This document shows, in pieces, positions 1-8,365 of a stretch of 64,000 nucleotides of DNA. Origin of the DNA: an uncultured Spirochaetales bacterium. GTDB lineage: Bacteria > Spirochaetota > Spirochaetia > Sphaerochaetales > Sphaerochaetaceae. The translations under genes were made by a program, and so were the position numbers. Under the pieces are notes generated by a model. The model searched no databases. It was not told where the DNA came from and saw only the letters and a list, made by a program, of their open reading frames with translations. Each line of letters begins with the position of its first letter. Position 1 is the first letter of the stretch. Location: NCBI GenBank assembly GCA_949295125.1, contig CASFJV010000063.1, positions 49,894-113,893 of the forward strand, in the 5' to 3' direction.

Positions 1-248
1 GCTTTTGAAGGGATAACAAGCATGATGACATCTGCATTTTCAAATACGGTGTATGAAGTGCTTGCCTTGATTCTCCTGTTAAGGAAACGGGTAGGGAAAT
101 ACTTGGAGTTCTTATGCTCCCTGTTTATTTCAGCTGCTACATCCTCTTCTATCGTGTGTAGCGTTATGTCGTTATCTAGATTCCAAGCCAGTCGCTCTGC
201 GACGCTTGTTCCGAATGTTCCTGCTCCTGCAATTACGATATTATTCAT
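1..248 (-). CDS. gpsA: NAD(P)H-dependent glycerol-3-phosphate dehydrogenase, N-terminal part
   Basis: The gene runs off the left edge, so only about 82 N-terminal residues are visible. GpsA reduces dihydroxyacetone phosphate to sn-glycerol-3-phosphate for phospholipid synthesis in the cytosol. The visible part opens with a Rossmann dinucleotide-binding motif GAGTFG at residues 8-13. It is followed by the family-typical NREHKNSKYFP segment and by ENADVIMLVIPSK, the end of the second nucleotide-binding strand. The ATG overlaps the stop of the upstream alpha-galactosidase gene by 8 bases, so the two are probably translationally coupled, an unusual operon partner for gpsA. Identification is confident from the N-terminus alone. 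Confidence 0.85.
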   Translation of the reverse strand, partial: MNNIVIAGAGTFGTSVAERLAWNLDNDITLHTIEEDVAAEINREHKNSKYFPTRFLNRRIKASTSYTVFENADVIMLVIPSK

Positions 249-2484
249 TCACTTTCCTTATGACATACAGCCTGGAACTGAAGTCTGTAATTTTTCTCAT
301 ATCCTCAGAATAGACACCTGAACCCGTTTTCTCAGATAGTGCTATTCCTGCCCATTTTATTGCATCACCATAGGCCTCATAGCACTCTATCTCACCTGGA
401 TAATCAAGCTCTTCATCTTCCTTCCTGATATGGCTTCTTGTATATATCCTGTATTTTGCCTTTTCATCGGCATCTTCTATGTAAATGCGTTCCTTTGCAT
501 GATTGACTTCTGCATTCTTTGCCAGATAGAGTACAATGATCGTGGACTTGTCTGGGCTTGATGCACTCCAGAGTGTCCTGTTTCCGCTTTCAATCGCCGT
601 GATGCTGCCAAACTGCAGTGTTTCCCTGTACATTTTATAGAATTCTATCTGACTTCTGAGCACAGCCTCTTCCTCTTTCGAAAGCTTGTCCAGGTCGATT
701 GAATATTCAAAGCCCGTGAATATGGAAGCATCGAATTTCGTTTCCAGGCCAGTATTCCTGAATGTATATTTATCCGGATTTCCAGATACCGTTACAAGTG
801 TTGCATACTCAGGGTAGAACAGACGGAGGCCTTCAATGGTTTTCAGCCGCTCAAACGGATCAGTATTCTCTGTTGCCCGCATCAGTGATGAGTAGCTCAG
901 CATTCCAAGGTCAAAGCGTGCACCGCCTGAAAAACCTGTTTCAAGCAGGAGGGATGGAAATTTCCTTGTGACCGTATTGAGGACATTGTACACGCCCATG
1001 ATGTACCTCAGGGACAGCGAGCCGTCATTTTCTGAGAGTATTTCAGATGGAAGGCGTGATTTATCATAGCGCAGGTAGTCAAGCCTTGCTGTTTCGATGA
1101 TCCTTGACAGTGTCTCTATTGCCCACTCCTGGACTTCCTCCTTTGAGAAATCCAGGAGGAATTCCTCATTTGATGATGAGAAATTCTTCCTGCTTTCATC
1201 ATGGATTACCCAGTCCTTATGCTCTTCAAAAAGATTGCTTCTGCAGCTTACGCTTTCGATATCGAAATAGAGTCCAAAAAGCAGCTCAGATCGGTGAATG
1301 CGCGTGGCAAGCATCTTGAGTCCCTCTGGAAACTTTACGGGATTCACATACCAGTCGCCCAGGGAGGATTCCCTGTCCCTTCTTACGGAGAACCAGCCAT
1401 CATCAAGTATGAATGCCTCAAATCCAAGTTTCTTTGCCTTTTCTGCTTGCCTGATCACCTTGTCCTCATTCACATCAAGGCTGAATATATCTTTTGTGGA
1501 CAGGATTACAGGCCTCATCCTTTTCTTCCAGCTTGAACGCATTACAATGCTCTTTACGGCATTCTTGAATCTCTCTGATGCCCCGGAAAGCCCTTTCTCT
1601 GAATAGCATATGATAGCCTCTGGGCTTTCAAACATCCCGTCTTTTTCGAGTATCCAGGAAAAATTCTCATCAGATATACCGCTTACGATATGGACTTTCC
1701 CGTTTGCTCCCTTTTCAATTGTTGAAGAGAAGTCGGAAGAATAGATGAGCCCCACGATAATGCTTTCGTTTCTCCTGTTTGTTATGGCGAAAGTGCTGTT
1801 GTGCTCAAATCCCGTTGCCATTACATTTGAAGAGATCTCTGCCTTCAGGTTTGTAAGCTTATATTCATGTATTTCATTTTCCCTCAGCCATGCACCGCTT
1901 AAAGCCGTCAGCGTGTAGTCTGATTGTGGAAGATCGAGCTGCAGGGATGCACATTTTGTTATTTCGATCTCTTTGCCGCTGTTGTTTATTATGAACGTCT
2001 TGCGTGTTATGACATCTTCAAGCCTGAAGAGCGTATAGCATAGGATTATCTTTATATCCTCATGCCTTTCTGTAAGCTCAATTTCAACAGTCTCTGCATC
2101 GCGTTCATCCTTTACGGCAAGGGGAAGAGTGAAGTTCTTATAGCGTTTTATGCCGGCATATGTCTTTGCGCCCGAGAATCTGAAATCGAGTATGCGCTTC
2201 CCCTTTATCCTTACAAGAGGTGTCTTGAAATCTCCCTTTCCCTCGAAAGAAGCCTCTAAGGAGAGGTCATTGAGATCAGTTGTCTGGTATTTTTCTGAGT
2301 ATTCTATTGATACTGGATTCCTTTCAAAGTTCTTTTCTACGATAGCTTTTTCGCTTTCCTGTACTTTTTCAAGCCTTTTTCCATAGTATATGTGCTCTAT
2401 CTGTCCTGATTGCAATGCTCTCATCACATAGCTTGTCTCAGTACCTTTCAAATGGATAATTCTGCTATCATATATTTCTATCAT
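241..2484 (-). CDS. GH36-family alpha-galactosidase, divergent
   Basis: A 747-residue cytoplasmic enzyme (no signal peptide) of glycoside hydrolase family 36, which removes terminal alpha-galactosyl residues from melibiose or raffinose-type sugars. An N-terminal beta-sandwich precedes a TIM barrel containing LDDGW (about 360-364), SSLGDWYVNP, and YLRYDKSR, where D474 matches the family nucleophile (usually in YIKWDMNR). The acid/base region normally reads SDNTD with a preceding CSGGGGRFD. Here it is ATENTD (E539) with GFSGGARFD, so a key Asp may be Glu. An AGAGGA ribosome site precedes the ATG. It is divergent from the unknown gene at 2533 and overlaps gpsA downstream. The family is clear; exact substrate is not. 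Confidence 0.85.
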   Translation of the reverse strand: MIEIYDSRIIHLKGTETSYVMRALQSGQIEHIYYGKRLEKVQESEKAIVEKNFERNPVSIEYSEKYQTTDLNDLSLEASFEGKGDFKTPLVRIKGKRILDFRFSGAKTYAGIKRYKNFTLPLAVKDERDAETVEIELTERHEDIKIILCYTLFRLEDVITRKTFIINNSGKEIEITKCASLQLDLPQSDYTLTALSGAWLRENEIHEYKLTNLKAEISSNVMATGFEHNSTFAITNRRNESIIVGLIYSSDFSSTIEKGANGKVHIVSGISDENFSWILEKDGMFESPEAIICYSEKGLSGASERFKNAVKSIVMRSSWKKRMRPVILSTKDIFSLDVNEDKVIRQAEKAKKLGFEAFILDDGWFSVRRDRESSLGDWYVNPVKFPEGLKMLATRIHRSELLFGLYFDIESVSCRSNLFEEHKDWVIHDESRKNFSSSNEEFLLDFSKEEVQEWAIETLSRIIETARLDYLRYDKSRLPSEILSENDGSLSLRYIMGVYNVLNTVTRKFPSLLLETGFSGGARFDLGMLSYSSLMRATENTDPFERLKTIEGLRLFYPEYATLVTVSGNPDKYTFRNTGLETKFDASIFTGFEYSIDLDKLSKEEEAVLRSQIEFYKMYRETLQFGSITAIESGNRTLWSASSPDKSTIIVLYLAKNAEVNHAKERIYIEDADEKAKYRIYTRSHIRKEDEELDYPGEIECYEAYGDAIKWAGIALSEKTGSGVYSEDMRKITDFSSRLYVIRKVNE

Positions 2485-2532
2485 GAAAGTCCTCTTTCCA
2501 TGATAGTATAATATAGAGGAGACGAATTTTCT

Positions 2533-3702
2533 ATGGATATACGCCGTTTGCCGCTTTGGGAAGGCAGGAATGCCACATACATGAGTAATGATATCGTAAA
2601 TGTCCTGATTGAGGACCAGGGGGAAGTCTGCCTGGAAATATCAAACACATGTTCATTCGGGGCGCGCGTAAATCCGTTAAGCCTGCCTTATTTCAGGGGC
2701 ATAGGGAGCGGAGTTCTTTCCGATCCTAATGGCGAATGGTACCAGATGAAACAGGGGCTTTACCAGGCTGGAGGAAGCTATTTCACATTCCCGTTTTCAA
2801 GCGAAGACCACATAACGAGCAACAATACTTACTGGACACTGAGGAAATACGGCACAGAAGAGCATTATGGGGGAGTGTGGAAGCTTTCTGAGATGAAGAG
2901 CAGGGAGGAGGGAAACAGATACCGCCTTGAGAAGGTGGACCTTGTGATTCCCGGACATCCTGTAGTCTACACGGCAGTGAAGATGACAAATCTTTCCGAT
3001 GACATACTGTATTCATCACCGTCCACATCCGTTATGCTTGGCTCCCCGTTTTTTGAATCTGGATGTTTCATAGATACCAATGCACGCCAGTTCTCCGCAT
3101 ACCAGAAAGCTCAGAGGGAACTTGCAACAAACAGGTATGAATCAGGGCCTGTCTTTGATGACCTTAAGAAAGCGCCATTGAGCAGAGGGGGCTTTACTGA
3201 TGCATCCCTTGTTCCGCCTCCGACCGGCACTTATGATTACCTTATCGGGAAGCTCCCTGAGAGGGGAAAGGCTGGATGGGTAAGCGTCATAAATCCACGC
3301 CTGCAGCAGCTGTTCATAGTTTTCACGCCACTTGAGCTGCTTGACAGCTACCCCAATGTATTCATTGTCCAGAATTATTTAGGGCGTATGGACAGTCCAT
3401 GGGCTCTCTATGATGGAGCGACAAGCCAGGTGTACAGCCTGTCCCTTGGATTCAATTACGGCCCAAAGCATACGAAGAACTTCATTATTGAAAAGGGTAA
3501 GAGCAAGATCATTTACTATGCTATGGCATTCCTGAGCTATGACAACCCAAGAATGAACCTTGGCATATATTCCCTCGATTTCGTAGATGGCGGAATGCTT
3601 TTGAAAAGGACGAAGAGTTCAATCTTCGTCCCATCTGATTATAAGTTTGATGCTGTCAAGAGAGTAGCTGGCAACCTGTTTCAGAATGGCCAGGAATCCT
3701 GA
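2533..3702 (+). CDS. uncharacterised protein, possibly carbohydrate-binding beta-sandwich
   Basis: A 389-residue protein that I do not recognise with certainty. It has no signal peptide and no long hydrophobic segment. The sequence is rich in aromatic residues and short beta-strand-like stretches, with patches such as GEWYQMKQG, YTAVKMTNLSDD and DSPWALYDGA. These are reminiscent of galactose-mutarotase-like or glycoside-hydrolase accessory sandwiches, but this is only an impression. It is divergent from the alpha-galactosidase gene, with a TATAAT box at 2507-2512, so it may serve the same sugar. Its last 22 bases overlap the convergent Ldh-family gene. Confidence 0.6.
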   Translation: MDIRRLPLWEGRNATYMSNDIVNVLIEDQGEVCLEISNTCSFGARVNPLSLPYFRGIGSGVLSDPNGEWYQMKQGLYQAGGSYFTFPFSSEDHITSNNTYWTLRKYGTEEHYGGVWKLSEMKSREEGNRYRLEKVDLVIPGHPVVYTAVKMTNLSDDILYSSPSTSVMLGSPFFESGCFIDTNARQFSAYQKAQRELATNRYESGPVFDDLKKAPLSRGGFTDASLVPPPTGTYDYLIGKLPERGKAGWVSVINPRLQQLFIVFTPLELLDSYPNVFIVQNYLGRMDSPWALYDGATSQVYSLSLGFNYGPKHTKNFIIEKGKSKIIYYAMAFLSYDNPRMNLGIYSLDFVDGGMLLKRTKSSIFVPSDYKFDAVKRVAGNLFQNGQES

Positions 3703-4817
3703 AGTCCATAGCGCTCAGAAAGCTCTCTTATCACTTTCTGCAGTGATGGCGGAACCGGACAGCCGTATTCTTTCCTGATGTTCCATGCCTCCCATTCCTT
3801 TTCGCCTGCTGTGTAGATCCTCTCATGGCCAGGGGCTTTCCTGCTTTTTCTCAGGTCATTGAGTATGGCAGTTGCTATTGCCTTGAATGTCTTTCTTCCC
3901 ATGAAGAAATCCGGATCGATTGCGATGAAAAAGTGGCCAAGCGGGTATGGAATTGCTTTCCCGTTCTCATCCTTTCCGTTCAGGGCTTTCATGAATGCTC
4001 CGTCCTGAAGGGCAGCAGATAGTATTTCAACAACTGTCGCATAGCCATAGCCCTTGTATCCTGCGGTCTCTTCCCCAAGCCCTCCAAGCGGGGTCAATGC
4101 GGCTTTCCCGCTCGTAAGATCCTTCAGTATCTGATCAGTATCTGTTCGTGTATTCCCGTTTTCATCTATTACCCAGCCAGGAGGAAGATCCTTTCCTGCC
4201 CTTCCATAGACTTCGATTTTCCCCCTCTGGCTTACGCTGGTTGCACAGTCGAGTACAAACGGGAATGGATCGTCTGTAGGAAGCCCGATAGTAAGCGGGT
4301 TTGTGCCAAGCATGTTCTCAACGCCGAATGTAGGGGCAATGGACGGGCGTGCATTCGTTCCTGTTATTCCGATCAGGTCTTCACTTGTTGCCATGGTTGC
4401 ATAGTAGCCGGCAATGCCGTAGTGAGTGCTGTTCCTTACGGCAGTCATCGCAATTCCCGTCTTCTTTGCTTTCTCAATAGCCATAGCCATAGCCTTATGT
4501 GAGATGACATGGCCCATTCCGTTGTGTCCGTCAAGTACAGCAGTGGATTTATCTTCCTTTATGATCTCGATGTTGGTGACAGGATTCAGTATGCCCTTGT
4601 CTATCCTGTCTATATAGATTGGCTTGAGCCTTCCGATTCCATGGCTGTCTATGCCGCGCTTGTCGCTTTCAATCAGGACATCCGCAATGATTTCTGCATC
4701 TGCCTTTGGAACGCCAGAGCCCATCAGTGCCTCCTTCATGAATTTCTCAAGCTTGTCAAACGGGACAAAGACACAGTCACTGTAACGGTCAAGGTATTCC
4801 TGCACTTCTTTTTTCAT
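3681..4817 (-). CDS. Ldh-family (malate/L-lactate-type) NAD(P)-dependent oxidoreductase
   Basis: A 378-residue cytosolic dehydrogenase of the type II malate/L-lactate dehydrogenase superfamily (YlbC/AllD/DlgD-like, PF02615). These enzymes reduce or oxidise 2-keto/2-hydroxy acids such as diketogulonate, ureidoglycolate or sulfolactate. Typical features are SDKRGIDSHGIGRL (the family 'DxxGxxSHG' region), the NSTHYGIAGYYA segment with the catalytic His, GTNARPSIAPTFG, and LGTNPLTIG. Length matches the family. AGGAGG lies just upstream of the ATG. The barrel protein gene ends 8 bases upstream of this start. Substrate cannot be assigned. Confidence 0.88.
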   Translation of the reverse strand: MKKEVQEYLDRYSDCVFVPFDKLEKFMKEALMGSGVPKADAEIIADVLIESDKRGIDSHGIGRLKPIYIDRIDKGILNPVTNIEIIKEDKSTAVLDGHNGMGHVISHKAMAMAIEKAKKTGIAMTAVRNSTHYGIAGYYATMATSEDLIGITGTNARPSIAPTFGVENMLGTNPLTIGLPTDDPFPFVLDCATSVSQRGKIEVYGRAGKDLPPGWVIDENGNTRTDTDQILKDLTSGKAALTPLGGLGEETAGYKGYGYATVVEILSAALQDGAFMKALNGKDENGKAIPYPLGHFFIAIDPDFFMGRKTFKAIATAILNDLRKSRKAPGHERIYTAGEKEWEAWNIRKEYGCPVPPSLQKVIRELSERYGLQDSWPF

Positions 4818-4825
4818 CCGTCCTC

Positions 4826-5413
4826 CTAGTTGAGCATGGCATCCACCATGTCTATGTAGTCATATCCCAGCGGAAGTGGAAGAAGGGGTGGAGCTGAGAA
4901 TCTCACAGTAAGCCCCAGATATCCTCCTCCATAATAGGTGAACTTATACCCCTGGTAGGAATCCATGGCTCCAGCATTGAAATAGTTTATGCTTCCAATT
5001 GTCATTCCGATACTCTTATCTGAGTTGAGGTAGTAGGTGAAGCTAAGGTCAAATGCTCCTCCAAAGCCTATCAGGGAATCCGCATCTCCTGATGAGACTA
5101 TGATATCCGGTCCTATGAGCAGGTTCAGATCCCATCTGGATGTCAGGTTTGCATTAACCGTGAAGCCTGTGATGAATCCGATGGAGAGCGTATCGAGAGG
5201 AATGCTGAATGACAGGTCCAGCCTTTCTCCAAAACCAATATTGACGGGTGTATCTTCTATTGGATAGGCAACGCTGAGGTTTTCATAGAATCCCAATTCT
5301 CCATAATTGAATCCCTGGTTATACAGGCCGGACATTCCAATGCTTGAGAATGTCACAGCAAACAGCGATAGGGCAATAAATGGAAGAATCAATATTAAAA
5401 TTGCTTTTTTCAT
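4826..5413 (-). CDS. small predicted outer-membrane beta-barrel protein
   Basis: A 195-residue exported protein. Residues 1-18 form a Sec signal peptide (KK followed by a hydrophobic run ending LSLFA). The rest alternates short amphipathic strands with Gly/Asn/Asp turns, for example LDLSFSIP, IGFITGFTVNANLT, FDLSFTYYLN and GYLGLTVRFSA. This pattern fits a small outer-membrane barrel, as in several spirochaete proteins of unknown role. A GGAG ribosome site lies a few bases before the ATG and a TATAAT-like box sits farther upstream. It is followed closely by the Ldh-family gene and may be co-transcribed. No specific function can be given. Confidence 0.6.
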   Translation of the reverse strand: MKKAILILILPFIALSLFAVTFSSIGMSGLYNQGFNYGELGFYENLSVAYPIEDTPVNIGFGERLDLSFSIPLDTLSIGFITGFTVNANLTSRWDLNLLIGPDIIVSSGDADSLIGFGGAFDLSFTYYLNSDKSIGMTIGSINYFNAGAMDSYQGYKFTYYGGGYLGLTVRFSAPPLLPLPLGYDYIDMVDAMLN

Positions 5414-5572
5414 TAGTTTCTCCGTTGAAATAATTATAAAAGCTAAAATTTATACTGTAAATTACGAAAATTCTTTCTTTGTCAAATGGCTATCTGCTGT
5501 CTGCATCAGAAAAAATGTTTTGAAATATCTTGATCAATATAAACTTTCTCTGATAAACTCAATAACGCTTTT

Positions 5573-5646
5573 GGTGTCGTACCCAAGCGGCCTAAGGGAA
5601 CGGTCTGCAAAACCGTCTTTCAGCGGTTCGAATCCGCTCGACACCT
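5573..5646 (+). tRNA. tRNA-Cys (GCA)
   Basis: A cloverleaf can be drawn by eye. The acceptor stem GGTGTCG pairs with CGACACC, the anticodon stem ACGGT pairs with ACCGT around loop CTGCAAA (anticodon GCA), and the T arm AGCGG pairs with CCGCT around TTCGAAT. The 3' CCA is not encoded, so a CCA-adding enzyme is needed. A terminator follows within five bases. Confidence 0.93.
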
Positions 5647-5649
5647 TGA

Positions 5650-5686
5650 AAACCCTGTCCGTAAAATCTGGCAGGGTTTTTATTTT
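5650..5686 (+). terminator. rho-independent terminator of tRNA-Cys
   Basis: An 8-bp inverted repeat (AAACCCTG...CAGGGTTT) is followed immediately by a T-rich run. It sits between tRNA-Cys and the convergent YolD-like gene. Confidence 0.85.
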
Positions 5687-5688
5687 TC

Positions 5689-6090
5689 TCATTCCATCTC
5701 AATTTTTACAGAAATGATATCCTCTGTTTTCAGTTTGAATGAATTGTCCAGCACTATCACAGATAACAGATTGTCATATTTGCAGATTGAGCCTTCTATG
5801 GTTTTAAAGCATCCGCCATCCTTAATCCTGTCTTTTGCGAAGTATGTGAATTCTGCCTTCCTGTTTTTGTGCTGGATAAGGAAAACAAGCTTTCCATTTA
5901 TTTCCTCTTTCTCATTCTCTTCAAGGACAGGGCAGGGGAGAGTCAGCCTTTCCTCTTCACCTATTGCATCTTCATATCCGCTCAATGCTGAGAACGGTGC
6001 AAACTGGGCAGCCCGTTCTCCATTGCTCATATGGCGCCTCTTCTTTGAGCCCCTGTATTCATAGCAGATGATTTCTTCCGGATCTTTCAT
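5689..6090 (-). CDS. YolD-like protein, partner of Y-family polymerase
   Basis: A 133-residue protein with the hallmark of the YolD-like/UV-damage-associated family in its first third: MSNGERAAQFAPFSALSGYED. Family members are usually encoded beside Y-family (UmuC/DinB-like) polymerases and SOS genes; their biochemical role is not settled. Here the ATG overlaps the polymerase stop by 4 bases, so the pair is translationally coupled and transcribed from the operator-bearing promoter upstream of the polymerase. The C-terminal half is a small beta-rich domain that probably binds a partner. Confidence 0.8.
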   Translation of the reverse strand: MKDPEEIICYEYRGSKKRRHMSNGERAAQFAPFSALSGYEDAIGEEERLTLPCPVLEENEKEEINGKLVFLIQHKNRKAEFTYFAKDRIKDGGCFKTIEGSICKYDNLLSVIVLDNSFKLKTEDIISVKIEME

Positions 6091-7598
6091 GCCCTGTGCC
6101 CTCCTATCTGCAGGTTCCGCTCCCTTTGTGTAGATCCATCCATGTAACTTATCCCCCTCAGGATCGCATTCTTTCCAAATCTTCCTTTCAGCCCTATTGC
6201 CGTTTCAAGAAGGCTCTTTTCCTTCTCTTCCCTAATTCTTTCTTCCTCCTTTTCTTCCCTAAGCTTTTCATAATCCACAAAAAGGTCAAGTTGCAGATCC
6301 TCTTCTTTCCATGCTGTGCGTACATCGCATGCTGCTATGTTTATCCTCTTTATCAGGAGTGCTGGATTTACTGTTATGCGGAACAGGCATGCAAACGCTT
6401 CCCTTATGGGCTTTGACAGGCATGTCGGTTCTTTCAGCCTTATTGTTCCTCCATCATGCTTTGGAAGCTCTCTCCCATAGAAATCCACTCTTGTCCCGTT
6501 CATTATCGCTTTTGCCCGCTTTTCATCTTTCATGTTCTCCACATCATAACCGATATAGAGTGCGAGCTGTGCGGTGTAAAGCCCTTGAGAAACCAGGTCG
6601 AGCGAAAGGCTGTCTGCCATTTCCTTCAGGACTGTCAGAGCCTCTTCATTCTCATAAGGGCGCTGCAGGACCTGTCCAGCAGATATGCTTCTTGCTTTAG
6701 CCTTGTAGCCCTTTATATCTTTCATGGTACAGTTTTCCTGCCCCCATGCATGGTCAATCAGGAGTTCCGCATTTTTCCCGAATGTCCTGTAGAGAAGATC
6801 CTCATTATGGTATTCCGAGTCACTTCCTATGGAACATGCTGCTATATCTGCCATGGTATAGAGCCTTAAGCTTCTTAATCTTCGCTCATATCCATGGCCC
6901 ACCCTCCAGAAATCTGTTATCGGGGTATGCTTCCAAAGCTCTTTCCTGTATTCAGATTCATCAAGGCTTGCAATCCTCACACCATCCTTATCCGGTTCTG
7001 TATGCTTTGCCATTATATCCATCGCAACCTTTGCCAGGTAAAGGTTTGTCCCAATGCCCGCTGTTGCCGTGATGCCTGTTTCTCCAAGGACATCCTTGAT
7101 GAGAGTCATTGCAAAGGACCGGGCATCCATCTTATAAAGCTTCAGGTAGTCCGTTGCATCTATGAATACCTCATCTATCGAGTAGACGTGGATATCATCT
7201 GGGGCACAGTGCCTGAGATAGATTCCATAGATCTTCCTGCTGTATTCAATGTATAGTCCCATCCTTGGCATTGCAGTCTCAAAATCAAGTGCAAGGGATG
7301 GATTGCCTTCAAGCTCTTTCAGTGATCTTGTTTTTCCCCACAGCCGCCTCTGCGGGGCCCTCTCTTTTCTTCTTGCGTTCACTTCCCTCACTATTTCCTT
7401 CACTTCAAAGAGCCTTGGCCGGCCTGGGATGCCGATGCTTTTCATCGGGGCGGAGACAGCAAGGCAGATTGTCTTGTCTGTGCGGCTTTCATCTGCAACG
7501 GCAAGAAGATAATCCAATGGATCCTTGTTCCTTTCCCTGCATTCAACTGATGCATAGAATGACTTTAGGTCGATCGCAATATATGTCCTGTTGCTCAT
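6087..7598 (-). CDS. Y-family (UmuC/DinB-like) translesion DNA polymerase
   Basis: A 503-residue error-prone polymerase. The N-terminal catalytic motif AIDLKSFYASVE (residues 8-19) supplies the first metal-binding Asp. A second motif YSIDEVFID in the palm domain supplies the DE pair. The helix-hairpin-helix region follows (ITDFWRVGHGYERRLRSLRLYT), then the little-finger domain and a charged C-terminal tail. The length and tail match the UmuC-like branch seen in Firmicutes (YqjW/UvrX) rather than short DinB. It forms an operon with the YolD-like gene and is divergent from an S24 repressor across a palindromic operator, implying damage-inducible expression. Confidence 0.92.
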   Translation of the reverse strand: MSNRTYIAIDLKSFYASVECRERNKDPLDYLLAVADESRTDKTICLAVSAPMKSIGIPGRPRLFEVKEIVREVNARRKERAPQRRLWGKTRSLKELEGNPSLALDFETAMPRMGLYIEYSRKIYGIYLRHCAPDDIHVYSIDEVFIDATDYLKLYKMDARSFAMTLIKDVLGETGITATAGIGTNLYLAKVAMDIMAKHTEPDKDGVRIASLDESEYRKELWKHTPITDFWRVGHGYERRLRSLRLYTMADIAACSIGSDSEYHNEDLLYRTFGKNAELLIDHAWGQENCTMKDIKGYKAKARSISAGQVLQRPYENEEALTVLKEMADSLSLDLVSQGLYTAQLALYIGYDVENMKDEKRAKAIMNGTRVDFYGRELPKHDGGTIRLKEPTCLSKPIREAFACLFRITVNPALLIKRINIAACDVRTAWKEEDLQLDLFVDYEKLREEKEEERIREEKEKSLLETAIGLKGRFGKNAILRGISYMDGSTQRERNLQIGGHRA

Positions 7599-7655
7599 CT
7601 TTTTCAGCTTTCTTAAATTTTTACAGCTTTATAATAGCATATTTATTATAGAAAT

Positions 7656-7671
7656 CTGAAAAAATTTTCAG
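7656..7671. promoter_or_regulatory. palindromic operator between polymerase operon and S24 repressor
   Basis: CTGAAAA-AA-TTTTCAG is a perfect 7-bp inverted repeat with a 2-bp centre. It lies between the divergent starts at 7598 and 7715. Further CTG(A/T)AAAA half-sites occur toward the polymerase gene (around 7602-7626). The position suits autoregulation by the S24 protein. Confidence 0.65.
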
Positions 7672-7702
7672 TTTTTTATTTGCATTGCATTGCAATTTCT
7701 TT

Positions 7703-7708
7703 TACTAT
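7703..7708 (+). promoter_or_regulatory. -10 box of S24 repressor, leaderless spacing
   Basis: TACTAT lies exactly six bases before the ATG at 7715, and no Shine-Dalgarno sequence is present. An overlapping TATAAT at 7706-7711 is an alternative that would place the transcript start inside the gene. Confidence 0.5.
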
Positions 7709-7714
7709 AATGAC

Positions 7715-8365
7715 ATGAATGAATTGACCATATCGCGAATCAGGGAAGCAATGTATTTAAGGGGAATGAACCAGATAACGCTGGCTGCTAAATCCGGGAT
7801 AAGAGTATCATCATTAAGTTCATACCTGAGTGGAAAGTATGAGCCGAAGATCAGGGCAATAAGCCAGATAGCAGAAGCCCTGGAAGTCTCTCCCGCATGG
7901 CTCTTGGGCTTTGATGTCAGCATGGAGGAAGAGGGCAGCAGGGAAGACACGAATATCACCATTCCGTTTGTTGAGCAGAAGATATCTGCAGGATTCCTGC
8001 AGGAATTCCTTTCCCCGGAGAACAGCATATTCCCCCTGAAATCCATATCTGTGACAAAGAAGATGGCGGCACTTTACCCGGTAGAAAGCCTTGTAGCTGC
8101 AGAGGTTGACGGAGACAGCATGCAGGATGTGGGAATAAGTGACGGGGACTATGTTGTTTTCTCCAAAGGCACCGTGAAAGGGAATGGAATATATGTGCTT
8201 GTCCTGGATGGTGTTGTCATGGTCAAAAGGCTATGCTTCAACCCAATCGACAGGACGATAGACATAATAAGTGAGAACAAGGCATATGAGCCGATTAAGG
8301 TGAGTGCAGACAGGGATGGCCTTGTCATACTCGGAAAGGTTGCTGGGTGCATCCATGCAATCTAG
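7715..8365 (+). CDS. S24-family self-cleaving repressor (LexA/cI-like)
   Basis: A 216-residue regulator with an N-terminal XRE helix-turn-helix (about residues 5-60) and a C-terminal peptidase S24 domain. A candidate autocleavage site Ala-Gly lies at about 92-93 (KISAGFLQ). The catalytic serine is in GDSM (about S135) and the catalytic lysine in VMVKRL (about K171). Such proteins are inactivated by RecA-stimulated self-cleavage after DNA damage. The start at 7715 is chosen over 7685 because a -10 box lies directly upstream, giving a leaderless mRNA. It is divergent from the translesion polymerase operon, which it probably represses together with itself. Its stop shares a CTAG palindrome with the convergent MBL gene. 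Confidence 0.9.
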   Translation: MNELTISRIREAMYLRGMNQITLAAKSGIRVSSLSSYLSGKYEPKIRAISQIAEALEVSPAWLLGFDVSMEEEGSREDTNITIPFVEQKISAGFLQEFLSPENSIFPLKSISVTKKMAALYPVESLVAAEVDGDSMQDVGISDGDYVVFSKGTVKGNGIYVLVLDGVVMVKRLCFNPIDRTIDIISENKAYEPIKVSADRDGLVILGKVAGCIHAI

